A stretch of DNA of 64,000 nt from Thalassovita sp. (GCA_017792425.1 CP051233.1:1398402-1462401), one strand, 5' to 3'. Numbered from the stretch's first letter, positions 49,843-58,798 are shown. The notes: generated from the sequence alone by a model not told the origin. Made by a program: numbers and translations.

Positions 49843-51147
49843 TCAGATACCCAGCCGGTCGCGCATCGCGTACCAGGTCATCGCCAGGCTCAGCAGCGGG
49901 GTGCGGAACATGCCGCCGCCCGGAAACGGCATCGTCGGTATTCTTGACATGATATCAAAGCCTTCGGCATTGCCTTGAATGGCCTTGGCCATCAGCATCC
50001 CGGCATGAGTCGCAGTCCCGACCCCGTGCCCGGAATAGCCCGAGGCCGACAGGACAGTTTTGCCCACCCGCGCCACATAGGGCAATCGCTTCATCGTGAT
50101 CGCCAAGGTGCCGCCCCAGGCATAGTCGATTTTAACATCCTGAAGATGCGGGAAAATTTCCAGCATCGGCTTGCGTACCTTGGCCGCGATATCCGCCGGA
50201 AAGCGATAGCCATAGCTCTCTCCGCCGCCGAACAGCAGCCGCCAGTCGTGTGACAGGCGAAAATAATTTACAACAAATTTGGAATCCGCCACGGCAATGT
50301 CCCGCGTCAGAACTTTTTTCGCTTCGTTTCCAAGAGGTTCCGTTGCGATCATATAGTTGTTGATCGGCATCACCCGCGCCGCCACCTTGCGGTTCAACCC
50401 GCCCAGATAGCCGTTGCAGGCCAGTATCACATGGTCTGCCTCCACCTGTCCCTGATCCGTGCGAACGGTGTTCTTCTCGCCCTCAACTACTTGATGAACA
50501 TGGGTATTTTCGAATATCCGAACCCCAGCCGCCCGCGCGGCCCGCGCCAGTCCCAGGGCGAAATTCAGCGGATGCAGATGCGCCGCCCCCATGTCCAGCA
50601 GCCCGCCCTTATAGGCCGGCGACGGACAGATCTCGTGGCACTCCTCTGCCGTCAACGCACTGATCTGGTCATAGCCATAATCCCGCTGCAACAGGTCCAC
50701 ATAGTCCCGCATGTGCCGCGTTTCCGAGGCGTCAAATCCGGTCCAGGCAATGCCCGGCCGCAGATGGCAGTCGATTTCATGCTTATGAATTAACGCCTTG
50801 ACCAGATCCTTGGCTTCTTCTCCCAGCTCCCACATCCGGCGGGCATCTTCCCGCCCCACCATCTTTTCCAGCACCTCCTGATCCTGCCGTTGACCGCTGC
50901 CCAACTGCCCGCCATTGCGTCCTGAGGCCCCAAATCCTACCCGGTGCGCTTCAAGTAACACGACGTCAAACCCGGCCTCGGCCAAATGCAACGCCGCCGA
51001 CAACCCGGTATACCCAGCGCCGATCACGCAGACATCTGCCCGCTGCCCCCCTGTCAAGACCGGGTGGCGCGGAGCTTCGGATGCCGTCGCGGCATACCAG
51101 CTCGCGGGGTACTGCCCCCGGGTGTCATTCGAATAGAGCAGGTCCAT
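49843..51147 (-). CDS. puuB: FAD-dependent amine oxidoreductase (PuuB/DadA-like)
   Basis: A 434-residue flavoprotein of the DAO family, with the FAD-binding GxGxxG in VCVIGAGYTGLSAALHLAEA (about residues 39-58) and the C-terminal SGYSGHGVGTATHAGML. The closest pattern is gamma-glutamylputrescine oxidase PuuB, which oxidises the amine of a gamma-glutamylated substrate to an aldehyde. ATG at 51145-51147 follows aaaggtggg. It is the last gene of a minus-strand operon with two GS-like ligases and an amidotransferase, which supports this role. Confidence 0.8.
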   Translation of the reverse strand: MDLLYSNDTRGQYPASWYAATASEAPRHPVLTGGQRADVCVIGAGYTGLSAALHLAEAGFDVVLLEAHRVGFGASGRNGGQLGSGQRQDQEVLEKMVGREDARRMWELGEEAKDLVKALIHKHEIDCHLRPGIAWTGFDASETRHMRDYVDLLQRDYGYDQISALTAEECHEICPSPAYKGGLLDMGAAHLHPLNFALGLARAARAAGVRIFENTHVHQVVEGEKNTVRTDQGQVEADHVILACNGYLGGLNRKVAARVMPINNYMIATEPLGNEAKKVLTRDIAVADSKFVVNYFRLSHDWRLLFGGGESYGYRFPADIAAKVRKPMLEIFPHLQDVKIDYAWGGTLAITMKRLPYVARVGKTVLSASGYSGHGVGTATHAGMLMAKAIQGNAEGFDIMSRIPTMPFPGGGMFRTPLLSLAMTWYAMRDRLGI

Positions 51148-51189
51148 AGCGCCCACCTTTTTCTTGGTTTTCAATACCCTGGGGGTGAA

Positions 51190-51274
51190 TTGGCCGTTAG
51201 GCCAAGAGGGGGCAAAGCCCCCCCATCCCCGAGCGCCGCAAGGCGCGAGATATCCGGCGCGGCCGTCAGGCCGC
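51190..51274. repeat. array of four short hairpins between GS-like gene and puuB
   Basis: Four consecutive small stem-loops occupy this gap: ttggcc-gtta-ggccaa (51190-51205), gggggc-aaa-gccccc (51208-51222), gcgcc-gcaa-ggcgc (51233-51246) and gcggcc-gtca-ggccgc (51259-51274). None is followed by a T-run. They could tune expression of puuB, be processing sites, or be a mobile REP-like unit. Confidence 0.75.
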
Positions 51275-51283
51275 CCCGCAGGA

Positions 51284-52642
51284 TCAAACGTTCAGCAACA
51301 GGTGTTCGCGTTCCCACGGGCTGATCACCTGCAGGAATTCCTCGTATTCCGTCCGCTTCACGATGGAATAGACACGCACGAAATCGGGATGCAGGATCTC
51401 GTGCAGCTTGGTCGCCTCTTCGAACAGGTCCAGGGCTTCCCCCATCACGCGCGGGATATCCTCGTCGCCTTCATAGGCATCGCCCTTGAAACTGGGGCCG
51501 GCGCGTTTTTCTTCCATCAGGCCCAGGTAGCCGCAGGCCAGCGATGCCGCGATACCCAGGTAAGGGTTGCAGTCCATTCCCGCCAATCGGTTTTCCACCC
51601 GGCGCGATTGTGGGCCGGACAGCGGCACCCGGATGCCCGTGGTGCGGTTGTCGCGCCCCCAGGCCAGGTTGATCGGGGCGGCATGATCGCGCACATAGCG
51701 GCGATAGCTGTTCACGTAGGGCGCAAGGATAGCGATGGCCGATGGCAGGTGGTTCTGCAGCCCGGCAATGAAGTGGAAGAACGCGTCGGTTTCGCCGCCT
51801 TGCGGGCCGGAAAACAGGTTGGTTCCATCCTCCAGGTCGATCACCGAATGGTGGATATGCATCGCGCTTCCGGGTTCGTCCGCGATTGGTTTTGCCATGA
51901 AAGTGGCAAAACAGTTGTGCCGGAGGGCGGCTTCGCGGATCAGGCGCTTGAAATAGAATACCTCGTCCGCAAGTTTCACCGGGTCACCGTGTTGTAGGTT
52001 GATCTCTAGCTGACCTGCTCCACCTTCCTGAGTGATGCCGTCGATTTCCAGTCCCATCGCCTCGGCGAAGTCATAGATGTCGTCGATAACCGGGCCGAAT
52101 TCGTCCACTGCGGACATCGAATAGGCCTGACGCGCCGCCGCCGGACGACCAGAGCGACCCATCATCGGTTCAATCTGCTTGGCCGGGTCCAGGTTGCGGG
52201 CAACCAGGTAGAATTCCATTTCTGGCGCGACGACCGGTTTCCAGCCCTGCTGTTGGTACAGATCCACAACCCGCTTCAGCACATTGCGCGGGGCGTAGGG
52301 GATGGGGCGGCCCTTGCGGTCATAGGCGTCGTGGATCACCTGTAACGTCCAGTCCCCCGTCCAGGGTGCAGCGGTGGCGGTTGCATAGTCGGGCCGCAGG
52401 ATCATGTCCCGTTCGATGAACCCTTCATCGCCCGCCGCGTCGCCCCAGTCACCGGTGATTGTCTGGTAGAAGATCGAGTCCGGCAGGTGGAAATAGTCCT
52501 GTTTGTCGAATTTTCCGGCGGGTACGGCTTTGCCTCGGGCGATGCCGGGAAGGTCGGAAATGATACATTCCACCTCATCCAGCCGGTGTTCGGCCAGATA
52601 GGTCTGCGCTGCTTCGGGCGTCTTGGTTGTCCAGTCTGTCAT
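51284..52642 (-). CDS. puuA: glutamine synthetase-like gamma-glutamyl ligase (PuuA type) 1
   Basis: A 452-residue GS-fold enzyme. It keeps the ATP-site and metal segments (SAMHIHHSVIDLEDGTNLFS, NLAWGRDNRTTGIRVP) but lacks the long regulatory features of GlnA, as in PuuA, which joins glutamate to an amine such as putrescine. Related enzymes act on isopropylamine, methylamine or ethanolamine. It overlaps the amidotransferase gene by 4 bases. A second paralogue lies 760 bases upstream. Confidence 0.82.
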   Translation of the reverse strand: MTDWTTKTPEAAQTYLAEHRLDEVECIISDLPGIARGKAVPAGKFDKQDYFHLPDSIFYQTITGDWGDAAGDEGFIERDMILRPDYATATAAPWTGDWTLQVIHDAYDRKGRPIPYAPRNVLKRVVDLYQQQGWKPVVAPEMEFYLVARNLDPAKQIEPMMGRSGRPAAARQAYSMSAVDEFGPVIDDIYDFAEAMGLEIDGITQEGGAGQLEINLQHGDPVKLADEVFYFKRLIREAALRHNCFATFMAKPIADEPGSAMHIHHSVIDLEDGTNLFSGPQGGETDAFFHFIAGLQNHLPSAIAILAPYVNSYRRYVRDHAAPINLAWGRDNRTTGIRVPLSGPQSRRVENRLAGMDCNPYLGIAASLACGYLGLMEEKRAGPSFKGDAYEGDEDIPRVMGEALDLFEEATKLHEILHPDFVRVYSIVKRTEYEEFLQVISPWEREHLLLNV

Positions 52643-53319
52643 ATCTTTTCCCCCTTCAGGACGGCGGCCATCTTCAGGCCGATGGCGGTGCTGTCCACGG
52701 GTTGGTTCAGGTCATTCGTCGCTCGGGCAATCAGGTCATCGGGGACGACGCCCTTGGCGCGGTGGGTCAGCAGCCCTTCGATCACCGTCCCGGTGAATTC
52801 CGGGTGGGGCTGAATTGTCAGGATACTGTCGCCATAGGCCAGGATTGCGTTTTCGCAGAAGTCGCTGGAGGCCAGGACACGCGCGCCCTCGGGGCGTTCG
52901 GTGACCTGGTCCTGGTGCCAGGCGTTCAGCGCAACGGGCTGGCCATCCATGTCATAGGTGGTGCGGCCAGTGGACCAGCCACCGTCGAATTTTTCCACCT
53001 TGCCCCCCAAGGCCTGCGCGATGACCTGGTGTCCAAAGCAGACGCCGACCATCGGCTTGCCGCTGTCGCGGATGGCGCGGATCAGATGCTCTAGCGGCGC
53101 AATCCAGGCGTGGTCTTCATAGACGCCGTGGCGCGATCCGGTAACCAGCCAGGCGTCTGCATCCTCCGGGCCGCCGGGAAACTGGTTGTCCACCACCTCC
53201 CAAGTCTGAAAGTCAAATCCGTGGCCGTCCAGCAATCGCTGGAACATGGCAGGATAGTCGCCGGAAGTTGCGACGACGGGTTCCGGCGCATAGCCGGTTT
53301 GCAGAATGCCGATTTTCAT
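52639..53319 (-). CDS. class I glutamine amidotransferase-like protein
   Basis: A 226-residue class I GATase domain protein. The catalytic triad is visible as Cys94 in GVCFGHQ, and His172/Glu174 in IQPHPEF. It resembles GMP-synthase-like GATases rather than the C26 hydrolase PuuD, but in this operon it probably hydrolyses or transfers the gamma-glutamyl group of the pathway intermediate. It overlaps the first PuuA-like gene (ATGA) and follows the second by 85 bases. Confidence 0.78.
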   Translation of the reverse strand: MKIGILQTGYAPEPVVATSGDYPAMFQRLLDGHGFDFQTWEVVDNQFPGGPEDADAWLVTGSRHGVYEDHAWIAPLEHLIRAIRDSGKPMVGVCFGHQVIAQALGGKVEKFDGGWSTGRTTYDMDGQPVALNAWHQDQVTERPEGARVLASSDFCENAILAYGDSILTIQPHPEFTGTVIEGLLTHRAKGVVPDDLIARATNDLNQPVDSTAIGLKMAAVLKGEKI

Positions 53320-53404
53320 AAATCACCAGTTGGTTGACAGCTTGACCCTAGTCCCGCCCGGGACGCGGAACAAGAGGAGGCCGCAGCAGGCGGCCCCGGA
53401 CGCC

Positions 53405-54742
53405 TCAGACGGTGTCGAGGTAGATTTCCACTCGTTCTTCCGGGGTCAGGTCTTGCATATAGAACAGTTCCTGCCGTTTGGTCAGGACGAAGTTGCGGAT
53501 CATCTCTTCGCTGAAGATACGCTTGACGATGTCGCTGTTGGCGAAAGCGTCGATTGCGGCCCCCCAGTCATCCGGGATGCGCGGCAGGTCCAGCGCATAG
53601 GCGTTGCCGGTGATCGGTTCCGGCGGTTCTGCCTTGTCCTCGATCCCGGTCAGGGCCGCGCCCAGGATGGCGGTCAGCAGCAGGTAGGGATTCACGTCCC
53701 CCCCGGCGACCCGGTGTTCCAGCCGGCGCGCCTTGTGGCTGCCCGAGGGAATGCGGATCGCCGAGGTCCGGTTTTCATAGGCCCAACTGATTCCGACAGG
53801 GGCATGCGCCCCCGGCACCATGCGGTCATAGCTGTTCTGGTGCGGGGCAAAGATCAGCGCGCTGTCGTGCATCGCGTTCAGACACCCGGCCACGGCATGG
53901 CGCAGCAGGTCGGTGCCGCGCGGGCCGCCGTCGTCAAAGACGTTGTTGCCGTCCCTGTCGATCAGCGAAAAATGCGTGTGCAGCCCGGACCCGGCGTAAT
54001 CTTCATAGGGTTTGGCCATGAACGAGGCGGCAAAGCCGTGTTTGCGCGCCAGGCCCTTGACCAGCATCTTGAACAGCCAGGCGTCATCGGCGGCGCGCAG
54101 GGCGTCGTCGCAGTGCATCAGGTTGATCTCGAACTGACCAAGCCCCGCCTCGGAAATCGCGGTGTCGGCGGGGATGTCCATTTCTTCGCAGGCGTCGTAG
54201 AGATCTGTAAAGAAGATATCGAAGGAATCCAGCGCCCGGATCGACATGGTTTCCGCGGCCTTGCGTCGCTTGCCGGAACGCGGGCTGATCGGAATCCGCA
54301 GGTCGCGGCCCGAATCGTCGATCAGGAAAAATTCCATCTCCATCGCCACGACAGGGGTCAGGCCCAACTCCTTGAAGCGCGCCACGACTGCGCGCAGCGC
54401 ATGGCGCGGGTCGCCTTCGTAGGGGCGGCCATCTTCGCGGTACATCCAGATTGGCAACAGCGCAGTGGGCGCTTCCAGCCAGGGCATCGGCATGAAGCCG
54501 CGTTCAGTCGGGCGCAGGACGCCATCGGCGTCGCCGCTGTCGAACACCAGTGGGCTGTCGTCGATATCCTCGCCCCAGATGTCCAGATTCAGCACCGACA
54601 TCGGGAAGCGCGTGCCGTCTTCCACCACCTTGTCGGCGAATCTTGTCGGAACGCGTTTGCCTCGGGGCTGTCCGTTCAGGTCAGCCGCCGCCACGCGGAT
54701 TGTACGCACCTCTGGGTGCTTTCGTAGCCAGTTTTTCATCAT
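53405..54742 (-). CDS. glutamine synthetase-like gamma-glutamyl ligase (PuuA type) 2
   Basis: A GS-fold enzyme of about 445 residues, with GLHTHFSLIDRDGNNVFDD and ISWAYENRTSAIRIPSG as metal- and ATP-site marks. It differs clearly from the downstream paralogue, so the two may have different amine substrates or form a mixed oligomer. The start is most likely one of two adjacent ATGs at 54737-54742; a TTG at 54778 is less likely. A 12-bp palindrome lies about 170 bases upstream. Confidence 0.8.
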   Translation of the reverse strand: MMKNWLRKHPEVRTIRVAAADLNGQPRGKRVPTRFADKVVEDGTRFPMSVLNLDIWGEDIDDSPLVFDSGDADGVLRPTERGFMPMPWLEAPTALLPIWMYREDGRPYEGDPRHALRAVVARFKELGLTPVVAMEMEFFLIDDSGRDLRIPISPRSGKRRKAAETMSIRALDSFDIFFTDLYDACEEMDIPADTAISEAGLGQFEINLMHCDDALRAADDAWLFKMLVKGLARKHGFAASFMAKPYEDYAGSGLHTHFSLIDRDGNNVFDDGGPRGTDLLRHAVAGCLNAMHDSALIFAPHQNSYDRMVPGAHAPVGISWAYENRTSAIRIPSGSHKARRLEHRVAGGDVNPYLLLTAILGAALTGIEDKAEPPEPITGNAYALDLPRIPDDWGAAIDAFANSDIVKRIFSEEMIRNFVLTKRQELFYMQDLTPEERVEIYLDTV

Positions 54743-54909
54743 CACACAGATGAGGCCGCCCAAGCAGGCCAGACGCAAGGAAAATATGCGTCACTTACGT
54801 GCCGGGGCCAAATCCTTGGTCCCTGTTGTTTGCTTTGTGATCAAATATTGTTCAGCTATCGCGACGGGTAAGTTCCCTGTTGGAAACGGCGTCATGTGAT
54901 GGATGAATA

Positions 54910-54921
54910 ATTTGATCAAAT
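54910..54921. promoter_or_regulatory. palindromic operator candidate ATTTGATCAAAT
   Basis: A perfect 12-bp palindrome in an AT-rich gap just past the permease stop and upstream of the second GS-like gene. A copy matching at 10 of 12 positions lies at 54835-54846. Two copies in this gap suggest a dedicated repressor for the downstream amine genes. It lacks the N4 spacer of FNR boxes. Confidence 0.5.
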
Positions 54922-54929
54922 AATTGATA

Positions 54930-55736
54930 CTACCGGAGCAGCCTCGGACGCAAGCGAATTCTTTGGCGTCTTTCCTGCGGCAAGTGGCGGTTCAGCCGGG
55001 CGTTGATCAACCCGAACACGCCGACGATGATCAAGGTCAGCAGAATGAAGTAACCCGCAAGGATCGGGTAGGGGATGAACGGGTTGAACGTCTTGTCCGC
55101 GAAGTAGCTGGCGTAATACAGTGCGTCCCCTTCCTGCCGCCGCGCCGGAAAGCCGGAGAAGAACACCAACGTGGTCGCGTGGAACAGGAAGATCGCTTCG
55201 TTCGTATAAGCGGGCCAGGCAAGGCGCAGGGTGGTGGGCCAGGTGATCTTGTGAAACTTCTTCCAGCCGCTAAACCCGTAGGCATCTGCGGCTTCCATTT
55301 CGCCTTTGGGGACGGTGCGCAGCGCGCCATAGAAAATTTCGCCGGAATAGGCGGCTGTATTGCAGAACAACACCACCAACGCCCCCGCCCAGGCATCCGT
55401 GAAAGGGGCAAAGGCTGGTAACACCTGTTTCAGTGACAGGAACAGGAAATAGCCAAAGAAGAACTGGATAAAGAGCGGGGAGCCACGGAACACGAAGATG
55501 AACCACTCGGCCGGTTTGCGGATGGCGGAAGAGGTCGAATTCTTGGCCACGGCCAGCGCGTTTGCCAACAAGAACCCGGCCAACAGCGCCAGCAGTCCGA
55601 AATAGATGTTCCACAACATCCCCGAACCGATCAAAGTGAACTGGTGGCACAGGGTGAAATCCGCCTTGGGCAGCAGCCGTTCACCTATCCCGATGGACCG
55701 AAGCCCGTAGTCCTGGATGGTTTGCCAGCAGCTCAT
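54930..55736 (-). CDS. polar amino acid/amine ABC transporter permease (HisM type)
   Basis: A 268-residue membrane protein of the His/Glu/Gln/Arg permease family, with about five helices and the EAA-like loop EMEAADAYGFSGWKKFHKIT. It pairs with the next permease, which it overlaps by 4 bases. The operon also has an SBP and ATPase, so this is a complete polar solute importer. Amine-degrading genes follow directly. Confidence 0.87.
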   Translation of the reverse strand: MSCWQTIQDYGLRSIGIGERLLPKADFTLCHQFTLIGSGMLWNIYFGLLALLAGFLLANALAVAKNSTSSAIRKPAEWFIFVFRGSPLFIQFFFGYFLFLSLKQVLPAFAPFTDAWAGALVVLFCNTAAYSGEIFYGALRTVPKGEMEAADAYGFSGWKKFHKITWPTTLRLAWPAYTNEAIFLFHATTLVFFSGFPARRQEGDALYYASYFADKTFNPFIPYPILAGYFILLTLIIVGVFGLINARLNRHLPQERRQRIRLRPRLLR

Positions 55737-56617
55737 GCGTCAGCCCTCCGCAGCGCCTCTCCGGCGGCGGTGGCCTGACCGTGCGACAGGCGGCGCATCA
55801 GTCGTTCCAACACGAATTCCGATACGCGCGTGAAGCCGAGGTAGAAGATCAGCAGCCCCAGGAAATACCACATGCGCCAGTCAGGGTGCGGGTAGTCGGT
55901 GAAGCGCGGAGTTTTTGATGCCCCCAATTCACGGGCCCAATAGACGATATCCTCGACCCCCAGCAGGAACAGCAGCGGCGTGGCCTTGATCAACACCATC
56001 CACAGATTTGACAGGCCGGGCAGGGCAAAAACCCACATTTGCGGCACAAGGATACGCCAGAATGCCTGCCGCTTGGACATGCCATAGGCATAGGCGGTTT
56101 CCATCTGGGCATGCGGGACCGCGCGCATGGCACCGAACAGGACATTTGCGGCGAAGGCACCGAACACGATCGCAAAGGTCAGCACGGCCAGGGCAAAGCC
56201 ATAGACTTCGTGCACCCATTGCGGGGCGTCACCAAGCGGCAGTTTGGCGGCACTACAGACGACGAAATCATTGCCCTGACGGATCGGGTCGGTCCAGTCG
56301 GGACATTTTACCTGATGCCGAATCCATTCGAACAGCTGGTCCAGCGCGATCACGAAGAACAGGAAGAACGCGATGTCCGGCACGCCGCGTACGATGGCGA
56401 TGTAGGTTTTCCCGACCCAACGCAGCGGAAAGAAATGCGACTTGGCCGCGGTTGCCCCGGCGAAACCGAACGCCAGTGCCGTCGGGGCGGTAACCGCCAG
56501 CAACAACAGGACCGTCCCCAACGAATAGAACAGCATCATGTGCTTGTCCGTCGTCAGGTAACAACTGAGCCAGGCTAGCCCTTCCAGAGTGGATGGATCG
56601 GTGCAGTAGGGAAACAT
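55733..56617 (-). CDS. polar amino acid/amine ABC transporter permease (HisQ type)
   Basis: A 294-residue membrane protein of the HisQ-like permease family, with the EAA-like loop QMETAYAYGMSKRQAFWRIL and an insert near residues 90-120 with Cys (HQVKCPDWTDPIRQ, FVVCSAAK) that is longer than in the partner. It follows the SBP gene after 59 bases, a gap containing a GC hairpin. Confidence 0.87.
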   Translation of the reverse strand: MFPYCTDPSTLEGLAWLSCYLTTDKHMMLFYSLGTVLLLLAVTAPTALAFGFAGATAAKSHFFPLRWVGKTYIAIVRGVPDIAFFLFFVIALDQLFEWIRHQVKCPDWTDPIRQGNDFVVCSAAKLPLGDAPQWVHEVYGFALAVLTFAIVFGAFAANVLFGAMRAVPHAQMETAYAYGMSKRQAFWRILVPQMWVFALPGLSNLWMVLIKATPLLFLLGVEDIVYWARELGASKTPRFTDYPHPDWRMWYFLGLLIFYLGFTRVSEFVLERLMRRLSHGQATAAGEALRRADA

Positions 56618-56637
56618 CGGTCAGTCCCGAAGGGGCA

Positions 56638-56654
56638 GGGGCGCGGGACGCCCC
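56638..56654 (-). other. intercistronic hairpin after SBP gene
   Basis: A 6-bp GC stem (ggggcg with cgcccc, 5-nt loop) lies just after the SBP stop and before the permease gene in the direction of transcription. It may favour higher SBP expression, like the hairpin after proX. Confidence 0.4.
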
Positions 56655-56676
56655 CGCCGGTGTCACGACAAGGCGA

Positions 56677-57390
56677 TCAGAAAGTCTCGCCGATTTCCCA
56701 CTTGGTGATCAGCGCGTTCAGCGTGCCGTCATCCTTCATCGACTGAATGGCGGTGTCGAACTTGTCGCGCAGGGCGCTGTCGGACTTGCGGATGCCCATG
56801 CCGATGCCGTCGCCGATCAGTTCTTCGCGTTCCAGGAACATCAGTTGATCGTTCGAGGCGACCTGGTCCAGCAGGCTGGCCTTGTCGGCCAGAACCGCGT
56901 CGGCCTCGCCGTTCATCACGGCTGCCAGAGCTTCATCCGCGTTGGAGAATTCCACCAGTTGCCAGCCTTGCGCCGCGATGAACGATGCCTGGATGGTGTT
57001 GGCCTGTGCAGCAATCACGCTGCCCGCCAGATCCACGTCCATCGACAGCGCCACATAGGCCGAAGGATCCGGCTGGGTGTAGTTCTGCGTAAAGTCGATC
57101 TTTTCCTTGCGCTCGTCCGTGATCGACATGCCCGCGATGATCGTGTCGTAGTTGCCCGATACCAGGTTCGGGATGATCGAATCCCACTCGTTGGTCACCC
57201 ATTCGCAGGTCAGGTCGGCGCGCTTGCACAGTTCGTCGCCCAGTTCGCGCTCGAACCCGTCCACTTCACCCTTGTCGTTGATGAAGTTGTACGGTGCATA
57301 CGCACCCTCGGTGCCCATCCGCACGGTGTCTGCGACGGCCACGCCGGCGGCCAATGCCAGGGCGGCGGTGGTGAGGATCAGTGTTTTCAT
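56677..57390 (-). CDS. polar amino acid/amine ABC transporter substrate-binding protein
   Basis: A 237-residue periplasmic SBP of family 3 with a Sec signal peptide (residues 1-20, ALAAGVAVA). Ligand-site marks are RMGTEGAYAPYNFINDKGEV, GFERELGDELCKRA and IIAGMSITDERKEKIDFT. It resembles the ArtJ/HisJ/lysine-arginine-ornithine binding group; the catabolic genes downstream suggest an amine or amino acid ligand. Two Cys in residues 53-63 probably form a disulfide. Confidence 0.88.
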   Translation of the reverse strand: MKTLILTTAALALAAGVAVADTVRMGTEGAYAPYNFINDKGEVDGFERELGDELCKRADLTCEWVTNEWDSIIPNLVSGNYDTIIAGMSITDERKEKIDFTQNYTQPDPSAYVALSMDVDLAGSVIAAQANTIQASFIAAQGWQLVEFSNADEALAAVMNGEADAVLADKASLLDQVASNDQLMFLEREELIGDGIGMGIRKSDSALRDKFDTAIQSMKDDGTLNALITKWEIGETF

Positions 57391-57432
57391 GGTTCACTCC
57401 CGTGATGTTGAACTTGTTGCCGCCGGTCCCGT

Positions 57433-58269
57433 TTACAGGTGTGACGTAACCGACAGGAATTGCTGCAGACGTTCGGTCTGCGGATTGCCGAATAGGTCGG
57501 CGGGTGCGCCTTCTTCCTCGATCCGGCCCTGATGCAGAAAAACGACGTGATCGCTGACATCATGCGCCATCTTCATGTCGTGGGTGACGATCAGCATGGT
57601 ACGGCCTTCGATGGCCAGATCCTTGATGACCTTGACCACCTCTTGTTCCAGTTCCGGGTCCAGCGCGCTGGTGGGTTCGTCGAACAGGATCGCCTCTGGT
57701 TCCATGCACAGGGCGCGCGCGATGGCGGCGCGCTGCTGTTGGCCACCGGACAGTTGCGCCGGGTAGACGTCGCATTTGTCCCCGATACCGACCTTGTCCA
57801 AGTAGCGGCGCGCGGCCTCCTCCACTTCGGCCTTGTCCCTGCCGAGGACGGTGACGGGGGCCTCCATCACGTTTTGCAGGATGGTCAGGTGGGCCCACAG
57901 GTTGAACTGCTGGAATACCATCGACAAGTTGGTGCGGATACGCAGAACCTGCTTGGGGTCGGCCGGGTGACGGTGGTGACCAGCGCCTTTCCACTTAACC
58001 GGTTCGCCCTTGAACAGGATGTCCCCCTGCTGGCTGTCCTCCAGCAGGTTGGCGCAGCGCAGGATGGTGGATTTGCCCGAACCGGACGACCCGATCAGAG
58101 AGACCACGTCCCCCCGGCAGGCGGTGATGTCCACGCCCTTGAGAACCTCCAGAGAGCCATAGGCCTTGTGCAGCCCCCGAATTTCGATGACAGGTTCTTT
58201 GTCGGACACGTCCGCCCCGGTCTTTTTGTTATCGTCCTGAGTTCGGTAATAGGACGTAAAAAACGCCAT
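57433..58269 (-). CDS. polar amino acid/amine ABC transporter ATP-binding protein
   Basis: A 278-residue HisP/GlnQ-type ATPase with Walker A GSSGSGKST, signature LSGGQQQRAAIARAL, Walker B ILFDEPTSALDPE and H-loop VTHDMKMA. An N-terminal extension of about 22 residues (FFTSYYRTQDDNKKTG) precedes the domain, so an internal start is possible. It is the first gene of the minus-strand transport and amine-degradation unit. Confidence 0.9.
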   Translation of the reverse strand: MAFFTSYYRTQDDNKKTGADVSDKEPVIEIRGLHKAYGSLEVLKGVDITACRGDVVSLIGSSGSGKSTILRCANLLEDSQQGDILFKGEPVKWKGAGHHRHPADPKQVLRIRTNLSMVFQQFNLWAHLTILQNVMEAPVTVLGRDKAEVEEAARRYLDKVGIGDKCDVYPAQLSGGQQQRAAIARALCMEPEAILFDEPTSALDPELEQEVVKVIKDLAIEGRTMLIVTHDMKMAHDVSDHVVFLHQGRIEEEGAPADLFGNPQTERLQQFLSVTSHL

Positions 58270-58357
58270 TACGCAACGTGCAAAGCGGCAATTCAGCGAA
58301 AGAATCTCCGCGATTTACCCGTGGTCAACGTCGATATGACGATTGGCCGGGCCGAGG

Positions 58358-58798
58358 TCAGCCTTGGGCGCTGACACGTTGCCGTGCCAAGGCGCTGTCC
58401 CGATCGTTGATGCCAAGCAGGTTCGCGACCAGCCGCAGCAGCGCGTCCTCGGATGCCTCGCGCACACCATCGGCCAGTGCGACCGACCACAGCGCCTCGA
58501 TCACGGCGATGCGGTCTTCATAGTCCACGGCGTCCTTGATCGCACGGGTAAAGCGGACCGTATCGGGGGCTTCGGATTCCAGAGCTTCGGCATCAGCCAG
58601 AAGCTGCGCGGCCCCTGTATCGGTCAGCCCGTAGCGGGTGGTCGCGATACGCAGGATGCGGTTCCTCTCGGCGCTGTCGAAATGCCCATCGGACCGGGCG
58701 ACCCGCACCAACAAGGCTGTCAGGGCCAGGCGCGCGTCGGCATCGGGCAATCGGGCGGGGGCGGGCTGGACCAGCCGTTTCAGGAAATCAGCAAACAT
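58358..58798 (-). CDS. TerB-like (COG4103-type) protein, copy 2
   Basis: A 146-residue helical protein matching the tellurite-resistance TerB-like fold: ARLALTALLVRVARSDGHFD and LWSVALADGVREASEDAL carry the two acidic metal-site candidates (D/E after short hydrophobic helices). TerB-like proteins link membrane or metal sensing to stress responses, but no other ter genes are nearby. It is a paralogue of the next gene and follows it after 39 bases. Confidence 0.75.
   Translation of the reverse strand: MFADFLKRLVQPAPARLPDADARLALTALLVRVARSDGHFDSAERNRILRIATTRYGLTDTGAAQLLADAEALESEAPDTVRFTRAIKDAVDYEDRIAVIEALWSVALADGVREASEDALLRLVANLLGINDRDSALARQRVSAQG

Noticed and set aside
53306..54727. Plus-strand open frame of 473 codons opposite the second GS-like gene
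   Set aside because: Antisense shadow; the minus-strand protein has all GS marks.
54910..54921. FNR box at TTTGATCAAA
   Set aside because: The half-sites are adjacent with no N4 spacer, so it is listed as a different operator type.
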